Origin: Streptomyces hyderabadensis
GTDB lineage: Bacteria; Actinomycetota; Actinomycetes; Streptomycetales; Streptomycetaceae
Direction of reading: 5' to 3'
DNA: 37,616 nt
NCBI RefSeq assembly: GCF_020404845.1
Contig: NZ_JAIOJZ010000062.1
Coordinates: 1-37,616 of the forward strand
Shown: piece by piece, positions 1-7,245 of the stretch
Layout of the letters: the number at the start of each line of letters is the position of its first letter
How positions within the stretch are numbered: the first letter of the stretch is position 1
Position numbers and translations under genes: made by a program
Notes under the pieces: generated by a model
Database searches by the model: none
Seen by the model: the letters and a program-made list of their open reading frames with translations, nothing else
Told to the model about the DNA's origin: nothing

Positions 1-73
1 GTGGGGGGAGGCGTGGGGGAAGGGGGCATGCGGGCGGCTCTCCTTGTTCGGAAAGTGAACGAAGTGGGGGTGG

Positions 74-86
74 GGGAGCGCTCTCT
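74..86. promoter_or_regulatory. Upstream LacI-type half-perfect operator
   Basis: GAGCGCTC core (76-83) in a GGGGAGCGCTCTC context, the same core as the sites near 257 and 5882. It lies about 180 bp upstream of the second site, a spacing compatible with a looped repressor. It resembles the published CebR box (TGGGAGCGCTCCCA) of Streptomyces. The rest of 1-210 shows no convincing gene. Confidence 0.45.
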
Positions 87-173
87 GGGTGTGCATGCTT
101 CATCCGTCCGCCATGGGGCGTCAAGAGTCGCGACCGTTTCTCGTGCGCCGCGTTCAACAAGTAGGGCCAGAGC

Positions 174-243
174 GAGTGTTGAGCCAGGCGCACCGTCCCT
201 TCTGTCGAATCCCTTGACACCCTCTCCCGCGCCCTCAACACTC
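174..243. repeat. Widely spaced 10-bp inverted repeat before the DUF1996 gene
   Basis: GAGTGTTGAG (174-183) is the exact reverse complement of CTCAACACTC (234-243), and a further TTCAACA lies at 153-159. The right arm overlaps the proposed -10 region of the DUF1996 promoter. It could be a pair of regulator sites or simply chance; no RNA role is evident because most of it lies upstream of the likely transcript start. Confidence 0.4.
214..242 (+). promoter_or_regulatory. Promoter of the DUF1996 gene
   Basis: A consensus TTGACA (214-219) is followed after 17 bp by AACACT (237-242). Transcription would begin close to 249, immediately before the LacI-type operator at 249-266, so a bound repressor would sit on the start site. 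Confidence 0.5.
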
Positions 244-248
244 CGACT

Positions 249-266
249 CGGGAGAGCGCTCTCCGA
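249..266. promoter_or_regulatory. LacI-family operator at the DUF1996 promoter
   Basis: GGAGAGCGCTCTCC (251-264) is a perfect 14-bp palindrome with the CG-step centre typical of LacI-family operators. The same AGAGCGCTCT core recurs at 5878-5887 before the local lacI gene. It is followed by a second small palindrome, GAGAATTTCTC (265-275), and by the AGGAGG ribosome binding site at 286-291. Confidence 0.75.
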
Positions 267-296
267 GAATTTCTCCGACCTTCTCAGGAGGTCTCC

Positions 297-1376
297 ATGC
301 CACGGAGATCGAAAGTTCTGTCCGGCACCCTCGTCGCGAGCGCGTTACTGCTGACCTCGATCGGCATCGGCACGGTCGCCGCCAACGCGGACACCCCCGC
401 CACCGCCTCGGCCCCCGCCGCGCACTCCGGCCACACCATGGCGGTCTCGACCGCCGCCTCGCCCGAAGACCCGGACGGCGACGGCTACATCCCCGCGAAC
501 CCGCCGGTCACCGGTGTCACGCCGTCCACGAAGGAGCCGCCGCACCGCTACTTCCACGAGTTCCAGGCCAACTGCGCGGTCAGCCACACGGCGCCGGACG
601 ACCCGATCGTCTACGCGCAGCAGCCCGGCAAGTCGCACGACCACACCTTCATGGGCAACACGACGACCGACGCGTACAGCACCACCGCCTCGCTCGACGC
701 CGGCTCCACCACCTGTCTGGCGCCCGGGGACCGCTCGGGCTACTGGATGCCGACCATGTACGACGGCGACCGCCCGGTCCTCCCGGTCGGCCCGCAGACC
801 ATCTACTACAAGGCCGGCGTCACCGACTACACCAGCGTGCGCCCCTTCCCGAAGGGCCTGCGCTACGTCGTGGCCAGCCCCATGCAGAGCGCCCAGGAGT
901 TCCGCGACCACCCCGGCTTCGTCGAGGGCTGGGAGTGCGGCGACAGCTTCTTCAACGTCGATTTCCCGGCCGACTGCCCCGAACGCCAGGACGTCCAGGT
1001 CAACATCCGCTTCCAGGCGCCCAGTTGCTGGGACGGCAAGTACCTTGACACACCGGACCACAAGAGCCACATGGCGTATCCGGTCGTCAACCCGGGGACC
1101 AACAACAACATCTGCCCGGCCGACCACCCGGTCGCCCTGCCGATGATCGAGTTCAAGATGGCCTTCCCGGTCAACGGCGACCTCTCCCGGGTGCGACTGG
1201 CCAGTGGGGCGAGCTACTCCTTCCACTACGACTTCTTCAACGCCTGGGACGAGCCGACCCTCGCCGCCATGGTCGGCCACTGCATCGTCGGCGCTCTGCA
1301 GTGCGACGCGCGCGGCTACGACCAGACCCACCCCGAGGCCGGAGCGGCGCTCAACGAGGACTACGAACTGCCCTGA
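297..1376 (+). CDS. Secreted DUF1996 domain protein
   Basis: A 359-residue exported protein. Residues 1-32 form a signal peptide (basic start, leucine-rich core, ANA-D cleavage region), followed by an Ala/Pro/Thr linker and, from about residue 80, the DUF1996 domain with its cysteines and the histidine-rich SHDHTFMGN motif. DUF1996 occurs in secreted actinobacterial and fungal proteins; its biochemical role is unknown to me, though the neighbouring secreted glycosidase suggests polysaccharide binding or processing. The ATG follows AGGAGG by 5 bases. Leu17, inside the signal peptide, is a TTA codon (345-347), so translation should depend on the bldA tRNA. A LacI-type operator overlaps the expected transcription start. 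A 12-bp hairpin follows the gene. Confidence 0.85.
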   Translation: MPRRSKVLSGTLVASALLLTSIGIGTVAANADTPATASAPAAHSGHTMAVSTAASPEDPDGDGYIPANPPVTGVTPSTKEPPHRYFHEFQANCAVSHTAPDDPIVYAQQPGKSHDHTFMGNTTTDAYSTTASLDAGSTTCLAPGDRSGYWMPTMYDGDRPVLPVGPQTIYYKAGVTDYTSVRPFPKGLRYVVASPMQSAQEFRDHPGFVEGWECGDSFFNVDFPADCPERQDVQVNIRFQAPSCWDGKYLDTPDHKSHMAYPVVNPGTNNNICPADHPVALPMIEFKMAFPVNGDLSRVRLASGASYSFHYDFFNAWDEPTLAAMVGHCIVGALQCDARGYDQTHPEAGAALNEDYELP

Positions 1377-1406
1377 CCCGGACCGCTGTTCTGCCTCGCC
1401 CCGGAA

Positions 1407-1442
1407 CGGCCCGGCCGTCCGGCCCCGGCGACGGCCGGGCCG
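1407..1442 (+). terminator. Strong hairpin after the DUF1996 gene
   Basis: CGGCCCGGCCGT (1407-1418) pairs perfectly with ACGGCCGGGCCG (1431-1442) across a 12-base loop. There is no U tract, as is common in Streptomyces. It may terminate or attenuate transcription before the glycosidase gene, reducing downstream expression relative to DUF1996. Confidence 0.6.
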
Positions 1443-1505
1443 CATCCTCCCCCCTCCCCCATACGCCACGGACGTGGACACCCCGCAGACCGGAGACACA
1501 CCCCG

Positions 1506-3275
1506 ATGAGCCGACCCCGCACCCCCACCAGCGGACTCACCCCCGCCCGCAGACTCACCGCACCCCTGACCGCCGGGCTGCTCACGCTCGGCGCGCTCAC
1601 CGCCCTGCCCGCCGCGCAGGCGCACGCCGCTGGCAGCGTCGTGAAGGTCACCGGCGGCCAGGGCGACTGGCAACTGACCGTGGACGGCAGCCCGTACACG
1701 GTCAAGGGCCTGACCTGGGGACCGTCCCCCGCCGACGCCGACCGGTACCTGCCCGACCTGGCATCCATGGGCGTCAACACCATCCGCACCTGGGGCACCG
1801 ACGCGAGCAGCCGCCCGCTGCTCGACTCCGCCGCCGCGCACGGCGTCAAGGTCATCGCGGGCTTCTGGCTCCAGCCCGGCGGCGGTCCGGGCAGCGGCGG
1901 CTGCGTCGACTACCTCACCGACACCGCGTACAAGGACCAGATGCTGGCCGAGTTCCCGCGCTGGGTCCAGGAGTACAAGGACCACCCCGGCGTGCTGATG
2001 TGGAACGTCGGCAACGAGTCGGTGCTCGGCCTGCAGAACTGCTACGCCGGCGACGAGCTGGAGCGCCAGCGCGACGCCTACACCACCTTCGTCAACGACG
2101 TCGCCGAGAAGATCCACGCCGTCGACCCGAACCACCCGGTGACCTCCACCGACGCCTGGGTCGGCGCCTGGCCCTACTACCAGAAGAACGCCCCCGACCT
2201 GGACCTGTACGCCGTCAACTCCTACGACGCCGTCTGCGACGTCCGGGCCGCCTGGGAACAGGGCGGCTACACCAAGCCGTACATCGTCACCGAGTCCGGA
2301 CCGGCCGGCGAGTGGGAGGTGCCGGACGACGCGAACGGCGTACCGAAGGAGCCCACCGACCAGGCCAAGGCGCAGGGCTACACCGACGCGTGGAACTGCG
2401 TCACCGGGCACCGCGGCGTCGCCCTGGGCGCGACCCTGTTCCACTACGGCACCGAGTACGACTTCGGCGGCATCTGGTTCAACCTGCTGCCCGCGGGACA
2501 GAAACGGCTGTCCTACTACGCCGTGAAGCGGGCCTACGGCGGTGACACCTCGCACGACAACACCCCGCCCGTGGTCTCCGGCTTCGGCGTCGAGGGCGAC
2601 GCGGGCCAGGTGCAGGCCGGCAAGGACCTGGTCCTCACCGTGCGCGCCACCGACCCGGACGGCGACCCGATCGCGTACGAGGTGCTGGCCAACAGCAACT
2701 ACATCGACCAGAGCAAGCAGCTGACCCCGCTCCCCGTGACCGACCTCGGCGGCGGACGCCTCAGGGTCACCGCCCCCGACCGGCCCGGCGTCTGGAAGCT
2801 GTACGTCAAGGCCACCGACGGCAAGGGCAACGTCGGCGTCGAGACCCTCTCGGCGCGGGTGGTGCCGCCCGCCGTGGACGGCACCAACGTCGCCCTGGGC
2901 AGACCGGCCACCGCCTCCTCCTTCCAGCCCAGTTACGGCGACTGCCCCTGCACCGCCGCCAACGCCGTGGACGGCGACCCGGACACCCGGTGGGCCAGCG
3001 ACTGGAGCGACCCGCAGTGGATCCAGGTGGACCTCGGCGCGCGCACCGCGTTCCGGCACGTCCAGCTGTACTGGGAGGCCTCCTACGCCAAGGCCTACAC
3101 CGTCCAGGCCTCCGACGACGGACAGAACTGGCGGACCGTCTCCACCGTGACGGACGGCAACGGCGGCGTCGACACCCTCGATGCCTCCGGGACCGGCCGC
3201 TACGTACGCGTCAACGGCACCGCGCGCGGCACGGGGTACGGCTACTCGCTGTACGAGTTCGGCGTCTACAGCTGA
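1506..3275 (+). CDS. Secreted clan GH-A glycoside hydrolase with F5/8-type C-terminal domain
   Basis: A 589-residue exported enzyme. A signal peptide of about 40 residues (ends AQAHA-A) is followed by a TIM-barrel domain (about 45-345) of the GH2/GH5 type, an Ig-like beta domain (about 355-455, DNTPPV start) and a discoidin/F5-8 type C (CBM32-like) module (about 462-589, NVALGRPATASS start). The barrel has the two clan GH-A glutamates: E171 in WNVGNES (acid/base) and E263 in VTESG (nucleophile). Substrate cannot be read from sequence; a beta-glucan or related beta-linked polymer is inferred from the GH3, GH1 and uptake genes next door. The ATG follows GGAG by about 10 bases. Confidence 0.82.
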   Translation: MSRPRTPTSGLTPARRLTAPLTAGLLTLGALTALPAAQAHAAGSVVKVTGGQGDWQLTVDGSPYTVKGLTWGPSPADADRYLPDLASMGVNTIRTWGTDASSRPLLDSAAAHGVKVIAGFWLQPGGGPGSGGCVDYLTDTAYKDQMLAEFPRWVQEYKDHPGVLMWNVGNESVLGLQNCYAGDELERQRDAYTTFVNDVAEKIHAVDPNHPVTSTDAWVGAWPYYQKNAPDLDLYAVNSYDAVCDVRAAWEQGGYTKPYIVTESGPAGEWEVPDDANGVPKEPTDQAKAQGYTDAWNCVTGHRGVALGATLFHYGTEYDFGGIWFNLLPAGQKRLSYYAVKRAYGGDTSHDNTPPVVSGFGVEGDAGQVQAGKDLVLTVRATDPDGDPIAYEVLANSNYIDQSKQLTPLPVTDLGGGRLRVTAPDRPGVWKLYVKATDGKGNVGVETLSARVVPPAVDGTNVALGRPATASSFQPSYGDCPCTAANAVDGDPDTRWASDWSDPQWIQVDLGARTAFRHVQLYWEASYAKAYTVQASDDGQNWRTVSTVTDGNGGVDTLDASGTGRYVRVNGTARGTGYGYSLYEFGVYS

Positions 3276-3310
3276 CGCCGGGGGACGAGCCGGAAGAGGG
3301 GGGGACCCGG

Positions 3311-5869
3311 GTGGGGACGACTGACGACGAGATCGACCGGCTGCTCGGCAAACTGACGCCACGCGCCCGCGCGCTGCTGCTCAGCGGCGCCACGACCTGG
3401 CGGACGCGGGCGGAACCGGCCGTGGGCCTGCGGGAGTTGGTGATGTCGGACGGCCCGGCGGGCGTACGGGGCGAGGCCTGGGACGAGCGGAACACCTCGG
3501 TCCTGCTGCCCTCCGCCTCGGCACTCGCCGCCACCTGGGACGAGGCCCTGGTCGAGCGCCTCGGCGGCCTGCTCGCCGCCGAGGCCCGGCGCAAGGGCGT
3601 GGACGTCCTGCTCGCCCCCACCCTCAACCTGCACCGCAGCCCGCTGGGCGGCCGGCACTTCGAGTGCCTCTCCGAGGACCCGGTGCTGACCGGCCGCATC
3701 GGCGCCGCTCTCGTCCGCGGTGTGCAGGCCCACGGCGTGGCCGCCACCGCCAAGCACTTCGTGGCCAACGACTCCGAGACCGACCGCCTCACCGTCGACG
3801 TGCGGGTGGGGGAGCGGGCGCTGCGGGAGGTGTACCTCGCGCCCTTCGAGGCGGCGGTGGCCGCGGGGGTCCGGCTCGTCATGGCCGGGTACAACGCGGT
3901 CAACGGCACCACCATGACCGCCAGCGCACTGCTCACCGATCCGCTGAAGAGCGAGTGGGGCTTCGACGGCGTCGTCGTCTCCGACTGGGGCGCGGTGCGC
4001 GGCACGATCGACACCGCCCGCGCCGGTCTGGACCTCGCCATGCCGGGTCCCGAGGGTGCCTGGGGCGAGACGCTGGCACGCGCGGTGGCCGACGGCGAGG
4101 TGCCCGAGGCGGCCGTCGACGACAAGGCACGCCGACTGCTGCGGCTCGCGGCCTGGCTGGGCGCGCTGGGCACGCGCGACGCGTCCCGCTCGGAGGCGCC
4201 GTCCGGTGAGGGCTCACCGTGCCCGGGACCGGCGTCGGGCGCGCAGGGCGTACCGAGCCCGAGCCCGGGTCCGGGTCCCGGTACACGGCCGTCCGCACCG
4301 CCGGTTCCTTCGGGCACCCGCGACGCCCGGGCCCTGGCCCGCCGGGCCGTTGCCGCCGGCGCCGTCCTGCTGGCCAACAGGGACGTCCTGCCGCTCGATC
4401 CGGGGTGCCTCGGGACGGTCGCCGTGATCGGCGGGCACGCCGCGCGGACCCGGACCCAGGGCGGCGGCAGCGCGGGCGTCTACCCGCAGGCCGAGGTGTC
4501 CGTCCTGGACGGCATCCGGGACGCCCTGCACGGCCGGGCCCGCGTCGTCCACGTCCCGGGCCCCCGGCCGGACGGCCCCGCACCTCCACTGGACCAGGAC
4601 GCCTGCACCGACCCGCGCTCCGGCCTGCCCGGCGTGCTGCTGCGGATGCTGGACGCGGACGGCCGCGAACTGTACGCCGAACGGCGCCGCGGCGGGCGTC
4701 TGCTGGAGCCGCGCCTGGTGCCGGGCGCGCACACCGTCGAGATCCGCGCCCGGCTGCGTCCCCGCACCGGGGGCTCCTGGACCCTGGGCGTGGCCGGCTT
4801 CGGCAGGATGAGCCTGACCCTGGACGGACGCACCCTGCTGGAGGGAGACTTCCCACCCCCCACCGACGACCCGGCGGTGGTGCACGTCAACCCGCCGGCC
4901 CAGTACGCCGGCGCCGACCTCGCCGCCGACCGGGACGCCCTGCTGGTGGCCCGCCGGGAGCTGGCACCCGGCACCGGACGGGCGACCGTGGTCGTGGCCG
5001 CGCCACCCGCTCCGGACGTGTCGGCATCGCTCGCCGAGGCCGCCCGCGCGGCGGGCGCGGCGGACGCGGCGGTGGTGGTCGTCGGCACCACCGAGCACGG
5101 GGAGTCGGAGGGATACGACCGAACCGGCCTGGCGCTCGGCGCCGCCCAGGACGCCCTGGTCCGCGCCGTCGCGGCCGCCAACCCGCGCACCGTCGCCGTC
5201 GTCAACAGCGGCGGCCCCGTGGAGCTGCCCTGGCGGGACGAAGCGGGCGCGGTGCTGCTGGCCTGGTTCCCCGGGCAGGAGGGCGGCGCCGGACTCGCCG
5301 ACGTGCTCTTCGGCCGGGCCGAGCCGGGCGGACGGCTGCCCACCACCTGGCCCGCCGTGCTCGCCGACGCCCCGGTCACCGACACCCGCCCGGACGGCGG
5401 ACGCCTCGGCTACGACGAGGGCCTGCACCTCGGGTACCGGGGCTGGCTGCGCCACCACCGGCCGCCCGCCTACTGGTTCGGGCACGGGCTCGGCTACACC
5501 GCCTGGGCCTACGAGACGCTGACCGTCCCGCCGGTGGCCCGGGCGGGCGACGACCTCACCGTGCGGGTGCGGGTGCGCAACACCGGTGTGCGGGAGGGGC
5601 GGGAGGTCGTACAGGTGTACCTGGCCAGGCCCGCGTCCGCGCTCGACCGCCCGGTGCGGTGGCTGGCCGGGTACGCGGCGGTCCGGGCGCGCCCGGGGGA
5701 GACGGTGACCGCGCGGGTGCGGGTCCCGGCCCGGTCGCTGTGCCACTGGTCGGTGGCGGAGCGCGCCTGGCGCACGGAGGCGGGGCCCTGCCGGGTTCTG
5801 GCCGGGCGGTCGGCGGGGGACGTGCCGCTGGTCGCGGACCTGGAGGTGGTGCGCCCGCCCTCGGCCTGA
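3311..5869 (+). CDS. GH3 family beta-glycosidase with PA14-like insert
   Basis: About 852 residues from the GTG at 3311, chosen because it follows a GA-rich ribosome binding region just after the preceding stop; the frame is open further upstream but overlaps the glycosidase gene. The N-terminal GH3 barrel has the KHFVANDSE motif and the nucleophile aspartate D225 in VVSDWG; the C-terminal lobe carries the acidic EHGESEGYDR segment. A PA14-like beta region lies at about 440-560, and a fibronectin-III-like domain ends the protein. No signal peptide is seen, so it probably acts inside the cell on imported oligosaccharides as a beta-glucosidase or beta-xylosidase. Residues about 290-335 are a low-complexity Pro/Gly/Ser linker flanked by short direct repeats. 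Confidence 0.85.
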   Translation: MGTTDDEIDRLLGKLTPRARALLLSGATTWRTRAEPAVGLRELVMSDGPAGVRGEAWDERNTSVLLPSASALAATWDEALVERLGGLLAAEARRKGVDVLLAPTLNLHRSPLGGRHFECLSEDPVLTGRIGAALVRGVQAHGVAATAKHFVANDSETDRLTVDVRVGERALREVYLAPFEAAVAAGVRLVMAGYNAVNGTTMTASALLTDPLKSEWGFDGVVVSDWGAVRGTIDTARAGLDLAMPGPEGAWGETLARAVADGEVPEAAVDDKARRLLRLAAWLGALGTRDASRSEAPSGEGSPCPGPASGAQGVPSPSPGPGPGTRPSAPPVPSGTRDARALARRAVAAGAVLLANRDVLPLDPGCLGTVAVIGGHAARTRTQGGGSAGVYPQAEVSVLDGIRDALHGRARVVHVPGPRPDGPAPPLDQDACTDPRSGLPGVLLRMLDADGRELYAERRRGGRLLEPRLVPGAHTVEIRARLRPRTGGSWTLGVAGFGRMSLTLDGRTLLEGDFPPPTDDPAVVHVNPPAQYAGADLAADRDALLVARRELAPGTGRATVVVAAPPAPDVSASLAEAARAAGAADAAVVVVGTTEHGESEGYDRTGLALGAAQDALVRAVAAANPRTVAVVNSGGPVELPWRDEAGAVLLAWFPGQEGGAGLADVLFGRAEPGGRLPTTWPAVLADAPVTDTRPDGGRLGYDEGLHLGYRGWLRHHRPPAYWFGHGLGYTAWAYETLTVPPVARAGDDLTVRVRVRNTGVREGREVVQVYLARPASALDRPVRWLAGYAAVRARPGETVTARVRVPARSLCHWSVAERAWRTEAGPCRVLAGRSAGDVPLVADLEVVRPPSA
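4169..4327 (+). repeat. Direct repeats flanking a linker inside the GH3 gene
   Basis: GGCACGCGCGACGCG (4169-4183) and GGCACCCGCGACGCC (4313-4327) differ at two positions and lie exactly 144 bp (48 codons) apart. Both encode GTRDA. The segment between them codes for a low-complexity Pro/Gly/Ser stretch, as expected for an in-frame expansion in a surface loop. Confidence 0.5.
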
Positions 5870-5875
5870 GGCGGC

Positions 5876-5915
5876 GGAGAGCGCTCTACCACGTGCCGGA
5901 CCCGCCGGTTAGGGT
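5876..5915 (+). promoter_or_regulatory. lacI promoter (leaderless) with autoregulatory operator
   Basis: AGAGCGCTCT (5878-5887) is a 10-bp palindrome sharing its core with the site at 251-264. TAGGGT (5910-5915) is a good Streptomyces -10, and its distance places transcription start on the A of the ATG at 5922, so the mRNA is probably leaderless; no ribosome binding site is visible. The operator covers the -35 zone, which fits negative autoregulation. Confidence 0.6.
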
Positions 5916-5921
5916 GCGGGC

Positions 5922-6962
5922 ATGAGCAGACAGGCCCCGACCCTGGAGGACGTGGCCCGGGAGGCCGGCGTCTCCCGGGCCACCGTCTCCCGGGTGGTCA
6001 ACGGCGTCCGGAACGTGGACCCGGCCATCCAGGACCTGGTCCGCCGGGCCATCGAACGGACCGGGTACGCGCCCAACCAGGCCGCCAGACAGCTGGTCAC
6101 CCGGCGCACGACCACTGTCGCCCTGGTGGTGTCGGGCGCGGGCGACGCCTCGGACACGGAGCAGAACGCGTTCGCCGCCCGGGTCTTCGCCGACCCCTTC
6201 TTCGGCCGGGTCGTCGGCGGCGTGGTCGGACACCTGCGGCCACGCGGAATGCATCCGGTGCTGATGTTCGCCGAGACGCCCGAGGCCCGGCAGGAGGTCG
6301 TCGCCTACCTCAGGCAGGGCGGCGCGGACGGCGCGCTGGTGGTGTCCACGCACCCCGACGACCCGCTGCCCGCGCTGCTCGCCGGTGCCGGACTGCCGGC
6401 CGTGCTCTTCGCCCGTCCGGGCCGCCCGGTGCCGCTCAGCTACGTCGACCTGGCCCACCGTGACGGCGGCCGGCTCGCCGCCGAGCACCTGCTGGAGCGC
6501 GGGTGCCGCCGGATTGCCACCGTCACCGGGCCGCTGGCGGTCGCGGCCAGCCAGGAGCGCCTGGCCGGGTTCCGCGACACCCTGGCCCGGCACGGGCACC
6601 CCTGCGTGCCGGTGGCCGAGGGCGGCTTCACCGTGGACAGCGGCATGGCCGCGATGACGTCACTGCTCGCCGAACACCCGGACACCGACGGCGTGTTCAC
6701 CGCGAACGACCTGATGGCCCAGGGCGCCGTCCAGGTGCTGCGCGACCACGGTCGCCGGGTTCCGCGGGACGTCGCGGTGGTCGGCTTCGACGACTCCAGC
6801 GTGGCCGTCACCTGCCGGCCCCGGCTGACCACCGTACGGCAGCCGGTGGAGGAGATGGCGGCCACGATGGCACGCCTGCTCGACGAGCACATCAAGGGTG
6901 CTCGTACGGAACCCACGTCGGTGATCTTCGACCCGGAACTGGTGGTACGGGACTCGGCCTAG
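5922..6962 (+). CDS. LacI-family transcriptional regulator (CebR-like)
   Basis: A 346-residue repressor. The N-terminal helix-turn-helix (about residues 8-28, TLEDVAREAGVSRATVSRVV) and hinge are followed by a periplasmic-binding-type effector domain (about 60-340) with the usual VVGFDDSSVA segment near the end. It sits between the glycosidase genes and a cebEFG-like sugar operon, so it very probably senses a disaccharide such as a cellobiose-like glucoside; the effector itself is inferred. The GAGCGCTC operators before this gene and before the DUF1996 gene are its likely targets and resemble the CebR box. I avoid naming it cebR because no such box is visible before the transporter operon. Confidence 0.88.
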   Translation: MSRQAPTLEDVAREAGVSRATVSRVVNGVRNVDPAIQDLVRRAIERTGYAPNQAARQLVTRRTTTVALVVSGAGDASDTEQNAFAARVFADPFFGRVVGGVVGHLRPRGMHPVLMFAETPEARQEVVAYLRQGGADGALVVSTHPDDPLPALLAGAGLPAVLFARPGRPVPLSYVDLAHRDGGRLAAEHLLERGCRRIATVTGPLAVAASQERLAGFRDTLARHGHPCVPVAEGGFTVDSGMAAMTSLLAEHPDTDGVFTANDLMAQGAVQVLRDHGRRVPRDVAVVGFDDSSVAVTCRPRLTTVRQPVEEMAATMARLLDEHIKGARTEPTSVIFDPELVVRDSA

Positions 6963-7122
6963 CGCCTGCTGCCCATCGGTCCGCCGTCCCGTCGACATAC
7001 AACCGTTGCAGAACGGTGCCGCGGCGCTCCCGCCGCAGGTCACGGACCGTGTGCCGGCCGGGTTCAGCCGTCCGGACCCTTCCTTCCGTGCCCCCGTGCG
7101 ACCGCCGACCGTGCGCGAGACC

Positions 7123-7167
7123 TTGACGCGTCTTTCTCTCGGGGTTTAACTCACGTCCTAAATTAAG
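7123..7167 (+). promoter_or_regulatory. Promoter and AT-rich putative operator of the sugar uptake operon
   Basis: TTGACG (7123-7128) and TTTAAC (7145-7150) are separated by 16 bp. They are followed immediately by an unusually AT-rich TAAATTAAG (7159-7167). The two TTAA cores at 7146-7149 and 7163-7166 form a loose dyad over the expected transcription start. No GAGCGCTC box is present in 6963-7245, so this promoter may answer to a different regulator from that of the neighbouring lacI-type sites. Confidence 0.5.
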
Positions 7168-7175
7168 CCATGAGG

Positions 7176-7220
7176 GGCTTCGGGAAGGACACCGCCGAAG
7201 CCGCCGTCGGGACTCCCGAC
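7176..7220 (+). promoter_or_regulatory. Two consecutive hairpins in the leader of the sugar uptake operon
   Basis: GGCTTCGG (7176-7183) pairs perfectly with CCGAAGCC (7195-7202) across 11 bases, and GTCGGG (7206-7211) pairs with CCCGAC (7215-7220) across a 3-base loop. Both lie in the roughly 90-nt leader, ahead of the AGGAG ribosome binding site near 7238. They may stabilise the mRNA or modulate translation; the first could also be an operator. Confidence 0.4.
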
Positions 7221-7245
7221 CGACTCCCGGAAGGACCCAGGAGCC

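Noticed and set aside
1..354. Open frame at the left edge
   Set aside because: No ribosome binding site, Ser/Arg/Pro-rich nonsense, and it overlaps the promoter and operators of the DUF1996 gene.
345..3362. Long open frame of about 1000 codons on the minus strand opposite the DUF1996 and glycosidase genes
   Set aside because: Low-complexity Gly/Val/Arg composition and exact coverage of well-supported plus-strand genes show it is a high-GC codon shadow.
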